Of a stretch of DNA of 64,000 nt, positions 31,875-42,859 are shown in pieces (position 1 is the first letter of the stretch; each line of letters opens with the position of its first letter). Under the pieces are notes generated by a model. That model was not told the origin of the DNA and ran no database searches. It was given only the letters and a program-made list of their open reading frames with translations. The DNA comes from Alloascoidea africana (Eukaryota; Ascomycota; Alloascoideomycetes; Alloascoideales; Alloascoideaceae): contig JAKTTT010000065.1 in NCBI GenBank assembly GCA_030581615.1, forward strand, positions 1 through 64,000, given 5' to 3'. Both the position numbers and the translations under genes were made by a program.

Positions 31875-33636
31875 ACCTATTAATTAAAACCTGTTGGAGT
31901 AGTAGTTTTCCAAGCCCTTGCTGTCTGAGACACAGAGGAAGATTATTCATGTAACACTTAGGTAGCTAACAAGAGTATACACGACCAGAAATTTTTGGTA
32001 ATATTCTTAGAGAATATGCAACTGTTGACAATCCCAGACTACAGGGATATCAGAGCGATTCCAAAAAAGGTGTTTAAGAACCACCTCGCAATACATGAAA
32101 ATGCAATGCCCGATCTTCATGAGCAAAGGCTTTGCAAATGCGGAAGCTGCATTCATAAAAGCTTTACGCGCTTGCTGCACTTTCCACAAGAGGAGTTGGA
32201 GAGTATATAGCCAGAAGGCTAAAACACGGTGGACAAAAGGGGGAAAGGACAGTGGACGGCATTCCCAAATTTGAAACATTTCTTCTACGTTCGTGGGGAA
32301 CAGCTATATTGTTTCCAGCAATGAGGATGATATCAGATACGAATCTCCAGGACAATATTTACTGCTGCCTGCGTACATTCCAGCACGTAGCATTTCTTCT
32401 ACTTTCGGCAACGCTCTGATTATAATTCCTGGTTGGAATTGACCCTCGTAGAGAGATTTGGCGTATTACGTATTATATGCTGGAGATGCTGAGATCCGCG
32501 GCCGGCGAAAGAACTGGTGCAGAGGTGCGGCGCCGAGCTCATCGGCGAACGAAGAGCAGCGTGTCAAGGGGCACCAGCAAAGCTCCTGTTGATGACTTAT
32601 TAACCATTTTTATTTATTTTTGGCAGGGGCTTAATGGGCGGTATTATCGGTTTGGAGTGAGAGCAGAGGACATGCCAATAGTTGGAATACAGAATGACCA
32701 TGGCTATTCTCAGACTAATCAATATCATTCATTCGCCTCCTACCCTGGTCGGAAAAACTGACCCTTGGGGCCTGATCGGTCGCTCGACAGTATTGCTTCG
32801 AATGCTTCCTTCTCACGTGGCGATCTGGTTAGCCCAAACGAGCTAGAGATGACCTTCTGAGAAATTGCCCAGCTCGAAGGATCCAAACCGGGCGGGATGG
32901 AACAAATTGGCGAAGGGCTATTCAGGAGGGCGGCACAATCCGCCGAGGACCGAAATGTTCTGTGCATTGGAAAGAAGTGAAGCTGGAAAACCTTCTATAC
33001 CCGGCATGAGAATCTATTTCTGAGCTTTCCGTGGGGACGAAAAGCCAGCGCTAAAGGGGCGCGATGACAATACCAGGCGGCAATAATCAGCAACACCATC
33101 ACCCAGCTTCCGCAGGTCATTGACAGACCTTTAACGGCCAGGTGCACCGCGTCGCCGGCGGGATGGGCTGGACTGGGCTGGGGCTGTCTGGCGTTTGCCG
33201 CGGATGGGGTGATGGCCCTCCTCTTCAGCATGATGGTCTGCAAAGGAGCCGGGCGGCGAGGCTCTTCACGAAGCCTCGCCGGGCCACGAAGTTGCTGCCA
33301 TACTTTACGGGACAGGGCCCGGGACCCTGGGCCCTGGGCCTTGCCGGTGCCATTGAGGCTTGAGGCTTGAGACAGGCGCAGGCCCTCGCTGGACGGGACG
33401 CTATGACACTGAACAAGAGATCTGGAGTCAACGGACGCCCAATGTCAGCTCCCACAACGTGTTTGTGGTCTTGGCTCTTCGCCGTTATAATTTTCATCTT
33501 GGGTCATTTCTGGACCGGTCATCTAGAAGACTGCCCAGACAAGGCGGACAAAGGAGAATAACAGCATATTTCCAGAGATCGTGAACTTTTGGTGTAGATC
33601 GGACCCCAGAGGGTCCTTGTAGGGCATACTCCCCCA
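31875..33636. other. Intergenic region, GC-rich from 32.5 kb
   Basis: The first part (31.9-32.4 kb) is AT-rich with overlapping short frames on both strands. From about 32490 to 33960 GC content rises sharply and many spurious overlapping frames appear. None is recognised. The GC-rich block lies directly upstream of the amino-acid permease and is probably its extended promoter. Confidence 0.4.
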
Positions 33637-33649
33637 ATTATCCCTTATC
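33637..33649 (-). promoter_or_regulatory. Paired GATA motifs upstream of amino-acid permease
   Basis: ATTATC and CTTATC overlap-adjacent at 33637-33642 and 33644-33649, read as GATAAG-GATAAT on the minus strand. Closely paired GATA sites are the typical target of Gln3/Gat1 at nitrogen-regulated permease genes. They lie about 500 bp before the start. Confidence 0.4.
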
Positions 33650-33943
33650 TCGGTGGGGGGAAAGGCCGCAAGCGGGCGATGTCTGGCGCAGGGCCCGTAG
33701 GCACCAGCACGAAAGCATCTTTGGCGCCAGGGCCTTGACATTGGTGTTTGGTCTCGGATGGTGAGCGAAGCGTCGCTTTGCTAGCCGGAGTCCGCAGTCC
33801 CAATCCAGAAATAGTCCAAACCGCAGAACGCAGGGAAGCATGCTCCATCAGCCAGCGTCTGCCATCACAGCGAAGCGAAGCTTGGCCCCGGTGCTGTGCT
33901 TCTCTCGGAACTTTGGCGCTGGAGTGCGCACCCATAGTTCCAG

Positions 33944-33951
33944 TATATATA
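33944..33951 (+). promoter_or_regulatory. TATA box of the permease gene
   Basis: TATATATA followed by G, about 190 bp upstream of the ATG at 34143, at the downstream edge of the GC-rich block. A pyrimidine-rich leader follows. Confidence 0.5.
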
Positions 33952-34142
33952 GATGCTGAAAGAAAACCGTTCTGACTCTACTCTCAATTTCCTCAAGCTG
34001 TAAAGGCTAATCCCAGACAAGGTTGGCAACATTCACAAAACCCACCCCTGTCTTCTGACACCATTATCCTAAACTTTATTACGCGCTCAAATTTTTTCCC
34101 ACTTTTCGCTCGTCCTACCCTTCCTACTCTTTACACTTAATT

Positions 34143-35930
34143 ATGTCAAAGGAAAAACATAATAAAGCTGAAAACTTAAACAGCCCAAAGCCTGATGACT
34201 CGTCCTCTTCCTCCGTCCTAGGCGCTACGAAACACGAGGGAAACAGTTCTGCTCACAATGTCTACTCCGAGACTGTTAAAGAAGGTGCATGGAAATCTTT
34301 CAAAGACTCTTTCAAGCCCTTTGAGACTGCCAACTTGGACCCAAATCTATCAGAGGCCGAAAAGGCAATGATAGCCGCTTCAAACTCCCCTCTGTCCAAA
34401 AGTCTCAAGAAAAGACACATCCAGATGATTGCAATCGCAAGTTGCATTGGTACTGGTCTTTTCGTCGGCTCGGGCTCTGCTTTGAAAACTGGTGGTCCTC
34501 TAGCTGTATTGATCGGATGGGCCGTTATTGGTAGTCTCCTAATTTGTACAATTCATTCGCTCGGAGAACTATGCGTCACATATCCACTCCCCGGTGGATT
34601 TGCTACCCTCTCTGCAAAATTTGTCCATCCCTCATGGGGGTTTGCTCTCGGATGGAACTACGCGCTCCAGTGGATGCTTACACTTCCTCTAGAATTGGTA
34701 GCAGCCTCAATCACAATCAAGTTTTGGAATGACAGCATCAATTCGGCCGCGTTTGTCGCTATATTTTACGTTTTCATCGGTCTCATCAACATCTTTGGTG
34801 TCAAAGGCTACGGCGAGGCCGAGTTTTGGTTCTCCTCCACCAAAATCCTCACACTTTTTGGTTTCTTCATCCTCGCAATTGTTCTCATCTGTGGCGGTGG
34901 ACCCCAAGGTGGTTACATTGGCGCAAAGTACTGGCACGACCCGGGCGTTTTCTCAAACGGTTTCAAAGGTGTCTGCTCTGTATTTGTCACCGCGGCTTTC
35001 TCCTACAATGGAACAGAAATGGTTGGTTTAACAGCCGCCGAAACCCCAAACCCAAGAAAAACCATCCCGGCAGCCACAAAGCAAGTCTTTTGGAGAATTA
35101 CTTTCTTCTACTGTACCTCTCTGCTTCTCGTTGGATTCCTTGTTCCTTGGAATGAGCCAAAACTCATCAGCTCAAGCACTGCAGATGCCTCTGCTTCTCC
35201 TTTTGTACTGGCCATCAAAAACGCAGGTATCAGAGGTTTACCTTCCGTCATAAACGTTGTGATTATGCTGGCAGTTCTTTCAGTTGGCAATTCGTCAGTC
35301 TATGGTTGCTCAAGAACCTTGGCCGGTATGGCTCCTCTCGGTATGGCACCAAAATGGATGGGATACATTGACAGAAAAGGTAGACCGCTAGGCGGAATTG
35401 CGGTTGCTATGTTTTTCGGATTGCTCTGCTTTGTTTCTGCTTCGCCAAAGGAAGGTGAGGTCTTTGCCTGGTTAATGGCCATCTGCGGATTAACTGGCAT
35501 CATCACATGGTTCTCAATCTGCCTCAGTCATGTTCGATTCAGAATGGCGCTTCGAGCTCAGGGAAGAGGAATTAGCGACTTGGCATTCGTCGCAGGAACC
35601 GGCGTCTGGGGCAGTATCTTTGGAATGGTTTTGACAAGTTTGGTTATTGTTGCCCAGTTTTGGATAGCAGTGTTCCCCTTGAATAAAGACCCCAACCCAA
35701 CGGATTTTTTCCAGAGCTTCATCTCTGTTCCTTTCTTCCTGATCTTCCTTTTCGGCCACATGCTGTATACAAAATCAAGGAGATTATTCATCCCAGCCTC
35801 GGAAGTTGATCTGGACGCGGGTAAAAAAGTGTTTGATTTGGACGTCTTGAAACAGGAATTGGAAGAAGATAAAGAATACATCAAGTCAAAGCCTTTTTAC
35901 TACAAATTGTACAGATTACTCTGGAATTGA
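34143..35930 (+). CDS. Amino-acid permease (YAT/APC family, GAP1-like)
   Basis: A 595-residue proton symporter for amino acids in the plasma membrane. A soluble N-terminus (about 1-85) leads into the signature LKKRHIQMIAIASCIGTGLFVGSG at the first membrane segment, whose GTGLF motif unwinds to bind substrate. About 12 segments follow. FVTAAFSYNGTEMVGLTAAE and the conserved cytosolic AAETPNPRKTIP are characteristic. The tail keeps the LYxLLWN-type end of Gap1/Agp relatives, used in regulated sorting. Lysines in the N-terminus could serve as ubiquitin sites. Family is certain; broad (Gap1/Agp1) versus specific permease is not decided. Confidence 0.95.
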   Translation: MSKEKHNKAENLNSPKPDDSSSSSVLGATKHEGNSSAHNVYSETVKEGAWKSFKDSFKPFETANLDPNLSEAEKAMIAASNSPLSKSLKKRHIQMIAIASCIGTGLFVGSGSALKTGGPLAVLIGWAVIGSLLICTIHSLGELCVTYPLPGGFATLSAKFVHPSWGFALGWNYALQWMLTLPLELVAASITIKFWNDSINSAAFVAIFYVFIGLINIFGVKGYGEAEFWFSSTKILTLFGFFILAIVLICGGGPQGGYIGAKYWHDPGVFSNGFKGVCSVFVTAAFSYNGTEMVGLTAAETPNPRKTIPAATKQVFWRITFFYCTSLLLVGFLVPWNEPKLISSSTADASASPFVLAIKNAGIRGLPSVINVVIMLAVLSVGNSSVYGCSRTLAGMAPLGMAPKWMGYIDRKGRPLGGIAVAMFFGLLCFVSASPKEGEVFAWLMAICGLTGIITWFSICLSHVRFRMALRAQGRGISDLAFVAGTGVWGSIFGMVLTSLVIVAQFWIAVFPLNKDPNPTDFFQSFISVPFFLIFLFGHMLYTKSRRLFIPASEVDLDAGKKVFDLDVLKQELEEDKEYIKSKPFYYKLYRLLWN

Positions 35931-36161
35931 GATTTGCATCATTCCTCATATATCTCTGTTCTAGAAACTTGGTTTTCAAATCTTTTCTTCTTTTTTTAAT
36001 GTCTTTATTACCCTTTTTTTTTGATTTTTTCATGATTTGCAATAGAAGCATAGATTTAAATATTCTGAGAGTGCAAAAATATAGCAGAATACATAATCAT
36101 CTCTTAATGACAAAAAAAACACAAATGAAACTTGTTTTGAAATATTTGCAGTGTCAGTGGT

Positions 36162-36167
36162 CACGTG
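36162..36167. promoter_or_regulatory. CACGTG E-box
   Basis: CACGTG lies 75 bp upstream of the WKF-domain gene start in the 311-bp spacer after the permease. It is the site for Cbf1/Pho4-type bHLH factors, inferred from sequence only. Confidence 0.35.
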
Positions 36168-36241
36168 GTTGCCATATCATGATTTTCTCATCGCGAGAAG
36201 GTGAATATTTTCCATCAAAGGGTTTGGAAACAGGAAAAAAA

Positions 36242-37246
36242 ATGGCAACTCAGCACATCCCCGCTTGGAAAAGGCTTGGTCTGAGTGTTCAGGCCATAAA
36301 GGAAGATCCTCTGGCGATCGTAACCGATGTGCGTGATAAACAGACGGAGGATTCAAGTGGGAACAATAAAAAGAGGAAAAATGGTGAAAGCATAACGAGC
36401 AAAGAAAGCAAAAGGCAGAAGGCCAGCAAAAAAGAGGAAAATAAAGCTGACAAGCCAAAGAAACCGCCAAAAAGAGTCAAACTTCCGAAAGACAAAAGAC
36501 CACCTCCACCAGAAAAGGACCAACTGGTATATCTAAAGCAGTACGCTACGGATCGGACAAACTGGAAGTTTTCTAAGCAGAAACAGAATTGGATACTGCG
36601 AAATCTATTCATAATGACAGAAGAGTATGTAGACCCATTAAAAGTCTATCTTTCTGGCTTGAAAGGTGGCTCAAAGGCAAGGGTTGTGGAGGAATTACAA
36701 GCAGAAAAGCAAAAGTGGATTGATCAAGTAGAGAAATTAAAGGAGAAATCGGAGACAAGGTTAAATGACTCGACTCCCGAAAATGTGGAGGGCAGGTCTA
36801 CTGATAACACTTTACAGAAGAAGAATGACAAAGAAGCGGCGAAAAAGAAACAGCTGGAGGAGGAAGAGGAAAAGGAAAATGTTGCAAGCTATGAACGAGC
36901 TGTTAGAACCAAAACTTTGTATGAAGCAATTACTGGCGAAGAAATGTTACTGCCTATGATCGATGATGACGAAGAAGAGGGGAAAGAGGGTGATGCTGAA
37001 GATGAGAAACAAAAGAAGGATATAAAATCGATTGACAGTAGTCCGAGCGAGCCTACTGAGACAATAGCTAAGAAAAACAGTGAACATGAAGATGAAAAAC
37101 AGAGCAAAGGTAATATTCAGCTAACGACGGGAGTTACGAAAGAGCTTAGCTCTAAGATTGCAGATTCTGATTCTTCAAAAACTACAAAGGAAAAGCATAA
37201 AAAGGACAAACACAAAAAGAAAAAGAGCCATAAAAATAGAGATTAA
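36242..37246 (+). CDS. WKF-domain (C7orf50-like) basic protein
   Basis: A 334-residue, strongly lysine-rich protein. The WKF domain (DUF2373) is at about residues 94-160: YLKQYATDRTNWKFSKQKQNW, ILRNLFI and VYLSGLKGGSKARVVEEL. Flanking KKRK and KKKKS stretches would direct it to the nucleus; the human relative is nucleolar. The C-terminal half is acidic and lysine-rich, probably coiled and disordered, and ends in a lysine/histidine tail. I start at 36242 (MATQHIPAW), because the upstream open frame is hydrophobic spacer translation and the AWKRLGL start is the usual family beginning. The biochemical role is unknown; ribosome-biogenesis links are family inference. Confidence 0.85.
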   Translation: MATQHIPAWKRLGLSVQAIKEDPLAIVTDVRDKQTEDSSGNNKKRKNGESITSKESKRQKASKKEENKADKPKKPPKRVKLPKDKRPPPPEKDQLVYLKQYATDRTNWKFSKQKQNWILRNLFIMTEEYVDPLKVYLSGLKGGSKARVVEELQAEKQKWIDQVEKLKEKSETRLNDSTPENVEGRSTDNTLQKKNDKEAAKKKQLEEEEEKENVASYERAVRTKTLYEAITGEEMLLPMIDDDEEEGKEGDAEDEKQKKDIKSIDSSPSEPTETIAKKNSEHEDEKQSKGNIQLTTGVTKELSSKIADSDSSKTTKEKHKKDKHKKKKSHKNRD

Positions 37247-39164
37247 TTCTAGAAATGAATGTAAAGAGCATGCCCAATAATGAATCTAGTTTTCATCATA
37301 GAGTCTAGTAACATCCTGGAGTTTGTCCAATAACACAAATACCCACAGACAGAACTACTTCTAGCTTGGCGTTCTCACCTAATGGGTTCCTATGAAATCC
37401 GAGGCTACAAAATAAATGACAATAAAATGCCACAAACTCCCGATTGTAATTATATTGGTGGGGAGCTAACACCAAATCAAAGTATAGAAATCTAAGGAAG
37501 GGGATAGGGAGATCTTGGTATGTGCTACTGGAGAAGATTTTAGCTCGTTTAAGGCTGACATTCTCCGCTGCGTGTGACACCGATACTTTCCAGTAACCGG
37601 TGGTAACTTGCCTCATGGGATGAAACGCTTTCAGGAGACGGTTCTACCAAGACGTAGTTCCAATCCAACTTTATTGGCACAAGAACCAGCCATTTTCTCA
37701 GCTGGAGTGGTTGGCTAACAGGTCTGGTTCGCTAACACTCTAGCTCAATGATCACTTTATCATGAGGGCGGCCTGGGAAAACATCCGTGTTTGACGGACT
37801 TTTTACGTGTATCCCAAAGTTTAGTGCCAGTTGGCTTTCACCAAATAGGGCCATGTGGTTCTGAGGGGGCCGATCAGCCGTGCCATTATCCATGGTTTCA
37901 AATATCGTCATCAATTGATGTAAAAACATTGTACTCGGAGAGGGTTATTTATTTCTTAGCTTTATTATAGCATGATGTTTAACTCTTTGCTCCAGGAAGT
38001 TTCAATTTCATGACCCTGTCGAGGTATTTTAAGCACACTCTGGAGCTGACCTCTCGAAGAATCACAGTTTGTACTATTCTTTGAGAAAACTCCAACAGAC
38101 AAACAAGACTTAAATATAAGTTTATACCTTTCAGCGAGATTTTGGCGAGAAGTGGGTTATACAACAAAGAGGTCAGGCTCCGTTTCACCTTAGATAGAGA
38201 AATGATTTTATGAATGAAACAATGACACAGCAGGAGCAGACTGGATAAGAAGGTCTCTTAAAACCCAGAGGCTGCGACTTGTAAAGCCATTAGATTGTAG
38301 TGTAGACGGGCTGAATATGGCCAAGAAATCATTGACAGCTCGGACACAGTAGAATACGGACCATAACATTAACACCATTTCTGGATTCTGGGTCTGCAAG
38401 GAATTGCTACTGATCTAACGACCAAAATGATTATATGATTTTCCACAAACTGATCCAATTGACAGTGAGAAAAGATCCGTTTAATTTGTCCATCCTAATC
38501 TGTCAGAATTATGTTCCTGTACAATTTACGAAAAAACAACGCCAATTTCCCTGGTTATTATCTCCATCATCTTTGCCCAGGGAACAGCACGCTTATCGCT
38601 TTCAACACGTGCCGTAGCTTCTCCATCTCCAGTAAAGTGCTACATGTGTCAAGATCAGGTTGAATTGAAAATCAACGGGAATATAACCTTGAAATTCTAA
38701 GAAGGCATTGAACCTATTGCAAAGCACCAGGAGACAGAAACATCTCCTCCCACGGAAAGTTTCGGATTACGTTTTTCTTTCGACTCCATTGTAAACATCT
38801 GCATTTGGCAATTGAATGGGAAGAAAGAGTGTTGTCAGGCATTGGAAACCGTCTTTCTCGTCGTGGTGAGTGGAAAAGATCTCTGAGCATGATGGCAAAA
38901 GCAAATGGAGCAGCCACATTCGATGACATTTCTTGATCAAAGATCCAAAGGCGTGAATGAGCGTCACATAGTTCTTGTACAAGTTATAGCCTTTTGTTTA
39001 GCCGCTTAGCAGGCATTGTTGCAAGTTTAGGTGAATTGGCAGTGTGGATTGCTCGATAGGCGTGGGATGTTTTTACCCCATGATCTTATTTATGGGTAAG
39101 AGTCCCAATCCGGAAACCCTTTTATTCCTCCCAGTGCACCGAAAGGGAGAAGAGCAACCATATA
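37247..39164. other. Intergenic region with decayed minus-strand coding
   Basis: Besides the entry at 37549-37929, several minus-strand stretches look coding in different frames (37980-38400 and 38710-38990). They may be exons of one unrecognised gene or pieces of an old one. No plus-strand gene is seen before 39165. Confidence 0.35.
37549..37929 (-). pseudogene. Unrecognised 126-codon frame with one in-frame stop
   Basis: From the ATG at 37929 one frame runs to a TAA at 37549-37551, broken only by a TAG at 37732-37734. Both halves look protein-like: PSNTDVFPGRPHDKVIIELE before the stop and LRKWLVLVPIKLDWNYVLVE after it. The stop lies near possible splice sites (CCACTCCAG at about 37692-37700), so a short intron is an alternative to a nonsense change. 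I do not recognise the family. Confidence 0.35.
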
Positions 39165-39902
39165 ATGGCGGACAAGACTACGGAGACGCTTTCCCCCTTT
39201 AAATTGGACGAAGAGCAACCGCCACAGCCAAAGAAGAGTCCCTTGATACTTCCCTACGATAGTAGTGAGAGGCACGCAGGGAATGGTGATAACGGAGAAC
39301 GGTATCACCACCAACCTTCATTGGGGACACAAACCAGACGAAAATCGTCCCACTACCAAGAGGACCTAAACAACCTCATGCTTTCGCAGTCGATCAGGAA
39401 GCTTTCAATCAATTCGCCAACCGAGACTGAGACCGAGACCGAGGCGTCCAGGGACTGGAGGCTCAACCAGACGCTCAAATCTGGGGGACCTGGAGAGCTA
39501 GTTTCTGGAGAGTCTACTACTGCCTTTGTTCTCCGAGATGGGAGAAACGGCAGCCGAACAGACCAGGAAACCTATCCAACAAGCCCTCAGGACCTAAGAC
39601 ATTACATGCAGGAGGGCTACTTTTCCAGCGCAAACAATGGCAATTTTCCAGAAACCAGGGCATCTGGAGCTTCCAGGACAGACACCTTAGATCCAGGAAA
39701 GCCTGTGTCCAACAAGCTTCAGCAAGAAGAGTCGGCAACAATCCGGCTCGGGGAGGCCAATCGCGAGGGTCTTCGGACGTCTAGTTTTTCCACTACGGCC
39801 GTTGTGTCGGTAGAAGAAAAAGATACAGGGCTCGGCGAGGATGAAGGGCCAGACTATAACAGTTTCCGACGGGCCATGTACAAGCCTTTGATGCGGGATT
39901 AG
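39165..39902 (+). CDS. Unknown polar protein, 245 residues
   Basis: An ATG-started frame with a good context (TATAATGGCG). The product is highly polar, rich in Ser, Thr, Glu, Gln and Gly, with a TETETETEA tract near residue 88 and no membrane segment or known domain. The predicted SRKSSHYQEDLNNLMLSQS-like stretch (about 60-80) and the final DYNSFRRAMYKPLMRD look most ordered. It lies 435 bp upstream of the septin gene in the same direction. A real but fast-evolving gene is likely; the name of the family is unknown. Confidence 0.6.
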   Translation: MADKTTETLSPFKLDEEQPPQPKKSPLILPYDSSERHAGNGDNGERYHHQPSLGTQTRRKSSHYQEDLNNLMLSQSIRKLSINSPTETETETEASRDWRLNQTLKSGGPGELVSGESTTAFVLRDGRNGSRTDQETYPTSPQDLRHYMQEGYFSSANNGNFPETRASGASRTDTLDPGKPVSNKLQQEESATIRLGEANREGLRTSSFSTTAVVSVEEKDTGLGEDEGPDYNSFRRAMYKPLMRD

Positions 39903-40337
39903 ATAGCGCGAGGACCAGACGGGAGGAATGGGTCTGGGTCCTTGCACAGCGTGATAAGTAGGAAAGAACAATAAATGGAAATGGAAATAGCTGTAGACAT
40001 GGGAGGAAAGTAGCACCCAGGCGTGGTTCTCAGCCAAGCTAGGCAGAGGCAGCCAGCCGCTGAGGCCTGAGGCGCTAAACGACAGCGGAACAACACTCCA
40101 TGTTTGTTTAGGTCCACCATCTGTTCCTCCCACCTCCTTTCTGTCTGCAGAATCTCTCCACAAAAGACCAAACCCTGCCGACCACCGCCAGCCAGTCAAG
40201 CTTCTGAGCCAGACTGCTCTTCTCCTGCTGTCTAAAGTAAACAAACAATCAAATAAAACAGCCACAAACACAAACACAAACACAAACACAAACAGACCCA
40301 CACCTCGCACAGCACAGAGACGGAAATTATTCTAGTT

Positions 40338-42236
40338 ATGCCTTCCTCTGTGATGCCTCGGAATGCAAGCACTTACTCTGTAGCTTCAAACACTGCTTCC
40401 TCAGTGGTACGTTCTCTGTTTGTTTGTACCCCCTGGATCTCACTAACAGCTTTGTGTACTTTTTCCTGGACAAAAACCAGGCTCCCTGGATGCTAGCACC
40501 CGGCAGTCAGGCTTTTGATCTTTGAGGAGGTACCAAATGTGACAACGTCTAGTTACGAAGGAAAAAAGTTATTCGAAAGGGTATCCCCTTGAACATTATG
40601 GTCTGTGGTGCTACAGGAACCGGAAAATCAACTTTTATAAGAACATTATGCGATGGAAAAGAGCCTGTGGAGCAGACCCGTCGATATCTCAATTTCGCAA
40701 CCGACGAGGGCACCAGTGGAGCACTCACCAAGAAACAAAATGCTGGAGACGGATTGTTTGATGGCCTTGGTTTGAGACAACCACAAGAAGATGGTCTGCT
40801 TTCCGTTCCAAGTCCTCTTTACTATAGAGCAGACAAATTTTATCCAGAGAAGGCACACGAGGAGCCTGGCGTCGATATTACAGAGACAAAATACTGTATG
40901 TTTACTTTTTGATTCGTTTGTGCTTGAATCCACCCTTCCTCCGGACCAATCTAACCATTTTTCAAGTACTCAACGACTCGGATGATGGCTCCAAAATCGA
41001 TCTTACAGTCATTGAGACTCCTGGATTTGGAGACAACATTGATAACAAGCCATGGTAAGATTTTTTTGTCAGTCGTAATAGCCACTCATGCAAAATGCAG
41101 TACAAGTGTACTCAGAGGCACTCCTGAACATGGATTCGAATTCCCGTACCTGAATGAATGAATGCACTAACTGGATTATCGTAAATAGTTTCGATGCCAT
41201 CATTAAGTACCTCCGCGAACAATTTGATAGGCTATTGGTCGAAGAGACCATGGTCAAGAGAAATCCACGGTTTCAGGATAAACGCGTCCACGTTTCTCTC
41301 TACTTTATTGAACCCACGGGCCATGAGCTGCGCGAGCTGGATCTCGAGTTTTTGAAAAAATTGAAAGATTACTCCAATATCATTCCAATAATAAGTAAGG
41401 CTGATTCGTTCACTCCTTTGGAATTGCAAACATTTAAGCGCCTGATCCTCGACCAACTACACAGCTTGAACATTCCGTTCTACAACTTTCCCGATTATGA
41501 AGATGTCGATGACGAGGACACGATCGAGGAAAATAAGGCTCTTCGTGAGCTCTTGCCGTTTGCAGTGGTTGGAAGTGATCAACTCTACAAAGTTGCTAAT
41601 GAAAAGCAGCTGGTCCGTGCTCGAAAGTACAACTGGGGTTACGTGGAGGTGGATAACCCAGACCATAATGATTTTGTCTATCTCCGTTCTGTGCTTTTCG
41701 GGTCCCATCTTCAGGATTTGAAGGACCTTACTCACGACTTTTACTATGAGAATTACAGAAGCGAGAAACTTGTCAATCTCACTGGTGATGATGATACGGA
41801 GAGCGTGGGTCCCATCGCCAGCGCTTCAAACACTCCAAAGCTCGGGGACGCTCCTTTTGCAGGCTTGGGCCAATCCGATTTGACCGACTCTCCTATTTCC
41901 TCAGTCTCTACTCCTAACTCAGGAATCGGTGGTGGTGACCTTACCAAGCAGCAGATTGTGAACATTTCGAACAATTTGCCCTACCAGCTGAAACGTGACC
42001 AGCTTCGCTCGCAACAGGAGAAGTTGAAAGAAATCGAGGCAAAGATGATGGCAGAGTTTGAGGCCGAGCGTCTCAAGGTTTTGCAAAAGCAGGAGCAGAT
42101 TAGAAAGAAGCAGGAACTGTTGAGGAATTTGGGCTCGGGTGCAGGGCCTAGCTCTGGGGTAGGAAGAATCGCTTCAAACTCCACCACAGGCAATAGAGAA
42201 GGATCTCCTTCTGCTAATGGTAATGGATCTACATAA
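40338..42236 (+). CDS. CDC11: Septin, CDC11-like, four exons
   Basis: Exons 40338-40406, 40553-40895, 40967-41054 and 41189-42236 encode 515 residues. Donors are GTACGT, GTATGT and GTAAGA; branch sites CTAAC and ACTAAC are visible in the second and third introns. Septins form filaments at the bud neck. The polybasic LRRKKVIRKG (24-33) is followed by the P-loop GATGTGKS (42-49), TPGFGD (switch II), SKAD (G4) and the septin unique element up to ENYRSEKL. A coiled coil spans about 433-482. FIEPTGHELRELD, EEDTIEEN-like and VRARKYNWGYVEVDNP point to Cdc11. Odd points: about 60 extra residues between G1 and switch II, and a canonical GKS where S. cerevisiae Cdc11 has GRS. Confidence 0.93.
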
Positions 42237-42859
42237 GATGTTTGTTTTTATCACTTTTAGTTTTCTTCCCCATCAATCCATTTTTTCCTAGCTACATATT
42301 GCAAATGCAGTCAAATGCAGCCAAAACGTTTTAATTTTGTTTATGGAACCATTCTTAAAATGTTCTGGAAGACAATATTTCTGTGTGGATAATCTTTTAG
42401 TATTTTTTTTTTTTTCATGTACAACTACTAGTGTAATGCCAACTGCAAGATAACAAGTAGTCAATCAAATGCTTACTGTAAAATGGCACGGGTTATAATA
42501 CATTTGTAACAATAAAAATACTTTAGTTTTCCATTACTGTCCATAATTCTAGCTGATAGTAGTCATGCTGAGCTAGTAAACGATAGAAAGAAAAAAAAGT
42601 GAGTGTCGTGTAAAATAAACAAAAGATCTTGTGAACAAGAGATGAGTAGTACAATCTAACAATCAATGTCCTGGTTTTGCATGAACAGAAAAAGCAGTAT
42701 ACGATATATATCATGCGTGAAGATATTGATGAATATGCCAAAGCACAAAAATGAAAATGAAAATGAAGGCGAAATTGTCATTGAGAACAAAAAAAAAAAA
42801 AAAAAGGGAGATAATACACTTCGAGCATTAAGTATGGAGAGGGTCACTTGTTATCTTGT
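42237..42859. other. Convergent 3' spacer between CDC11 and WHI3
   Basis: 623 bp of AT-rich sequence with poly-T (42403-42415) and poly-A (42789-42805) tracts, as expected for two facing 3' ends. No gene seen. Confidence 0.6.

Noticed and set aside
36162-36180. 5S rRNA-like start (ggttgccatatc)
   Set aside because: Only the first dozen bases resemble 5S; the rest of the sequence and the internal control regions are absent.
35927-36241. Longer N-terminus of the WKF-domain protein
   Set aside because: The upstream part starts inside the permease stop region, reads as hydrophobic spacer and is not in the family.
41100-41160. tRNA-like TTCGAATTCC in the third septin intron
   Set aside because: No acceptor or anticodon stem can be formed around it.
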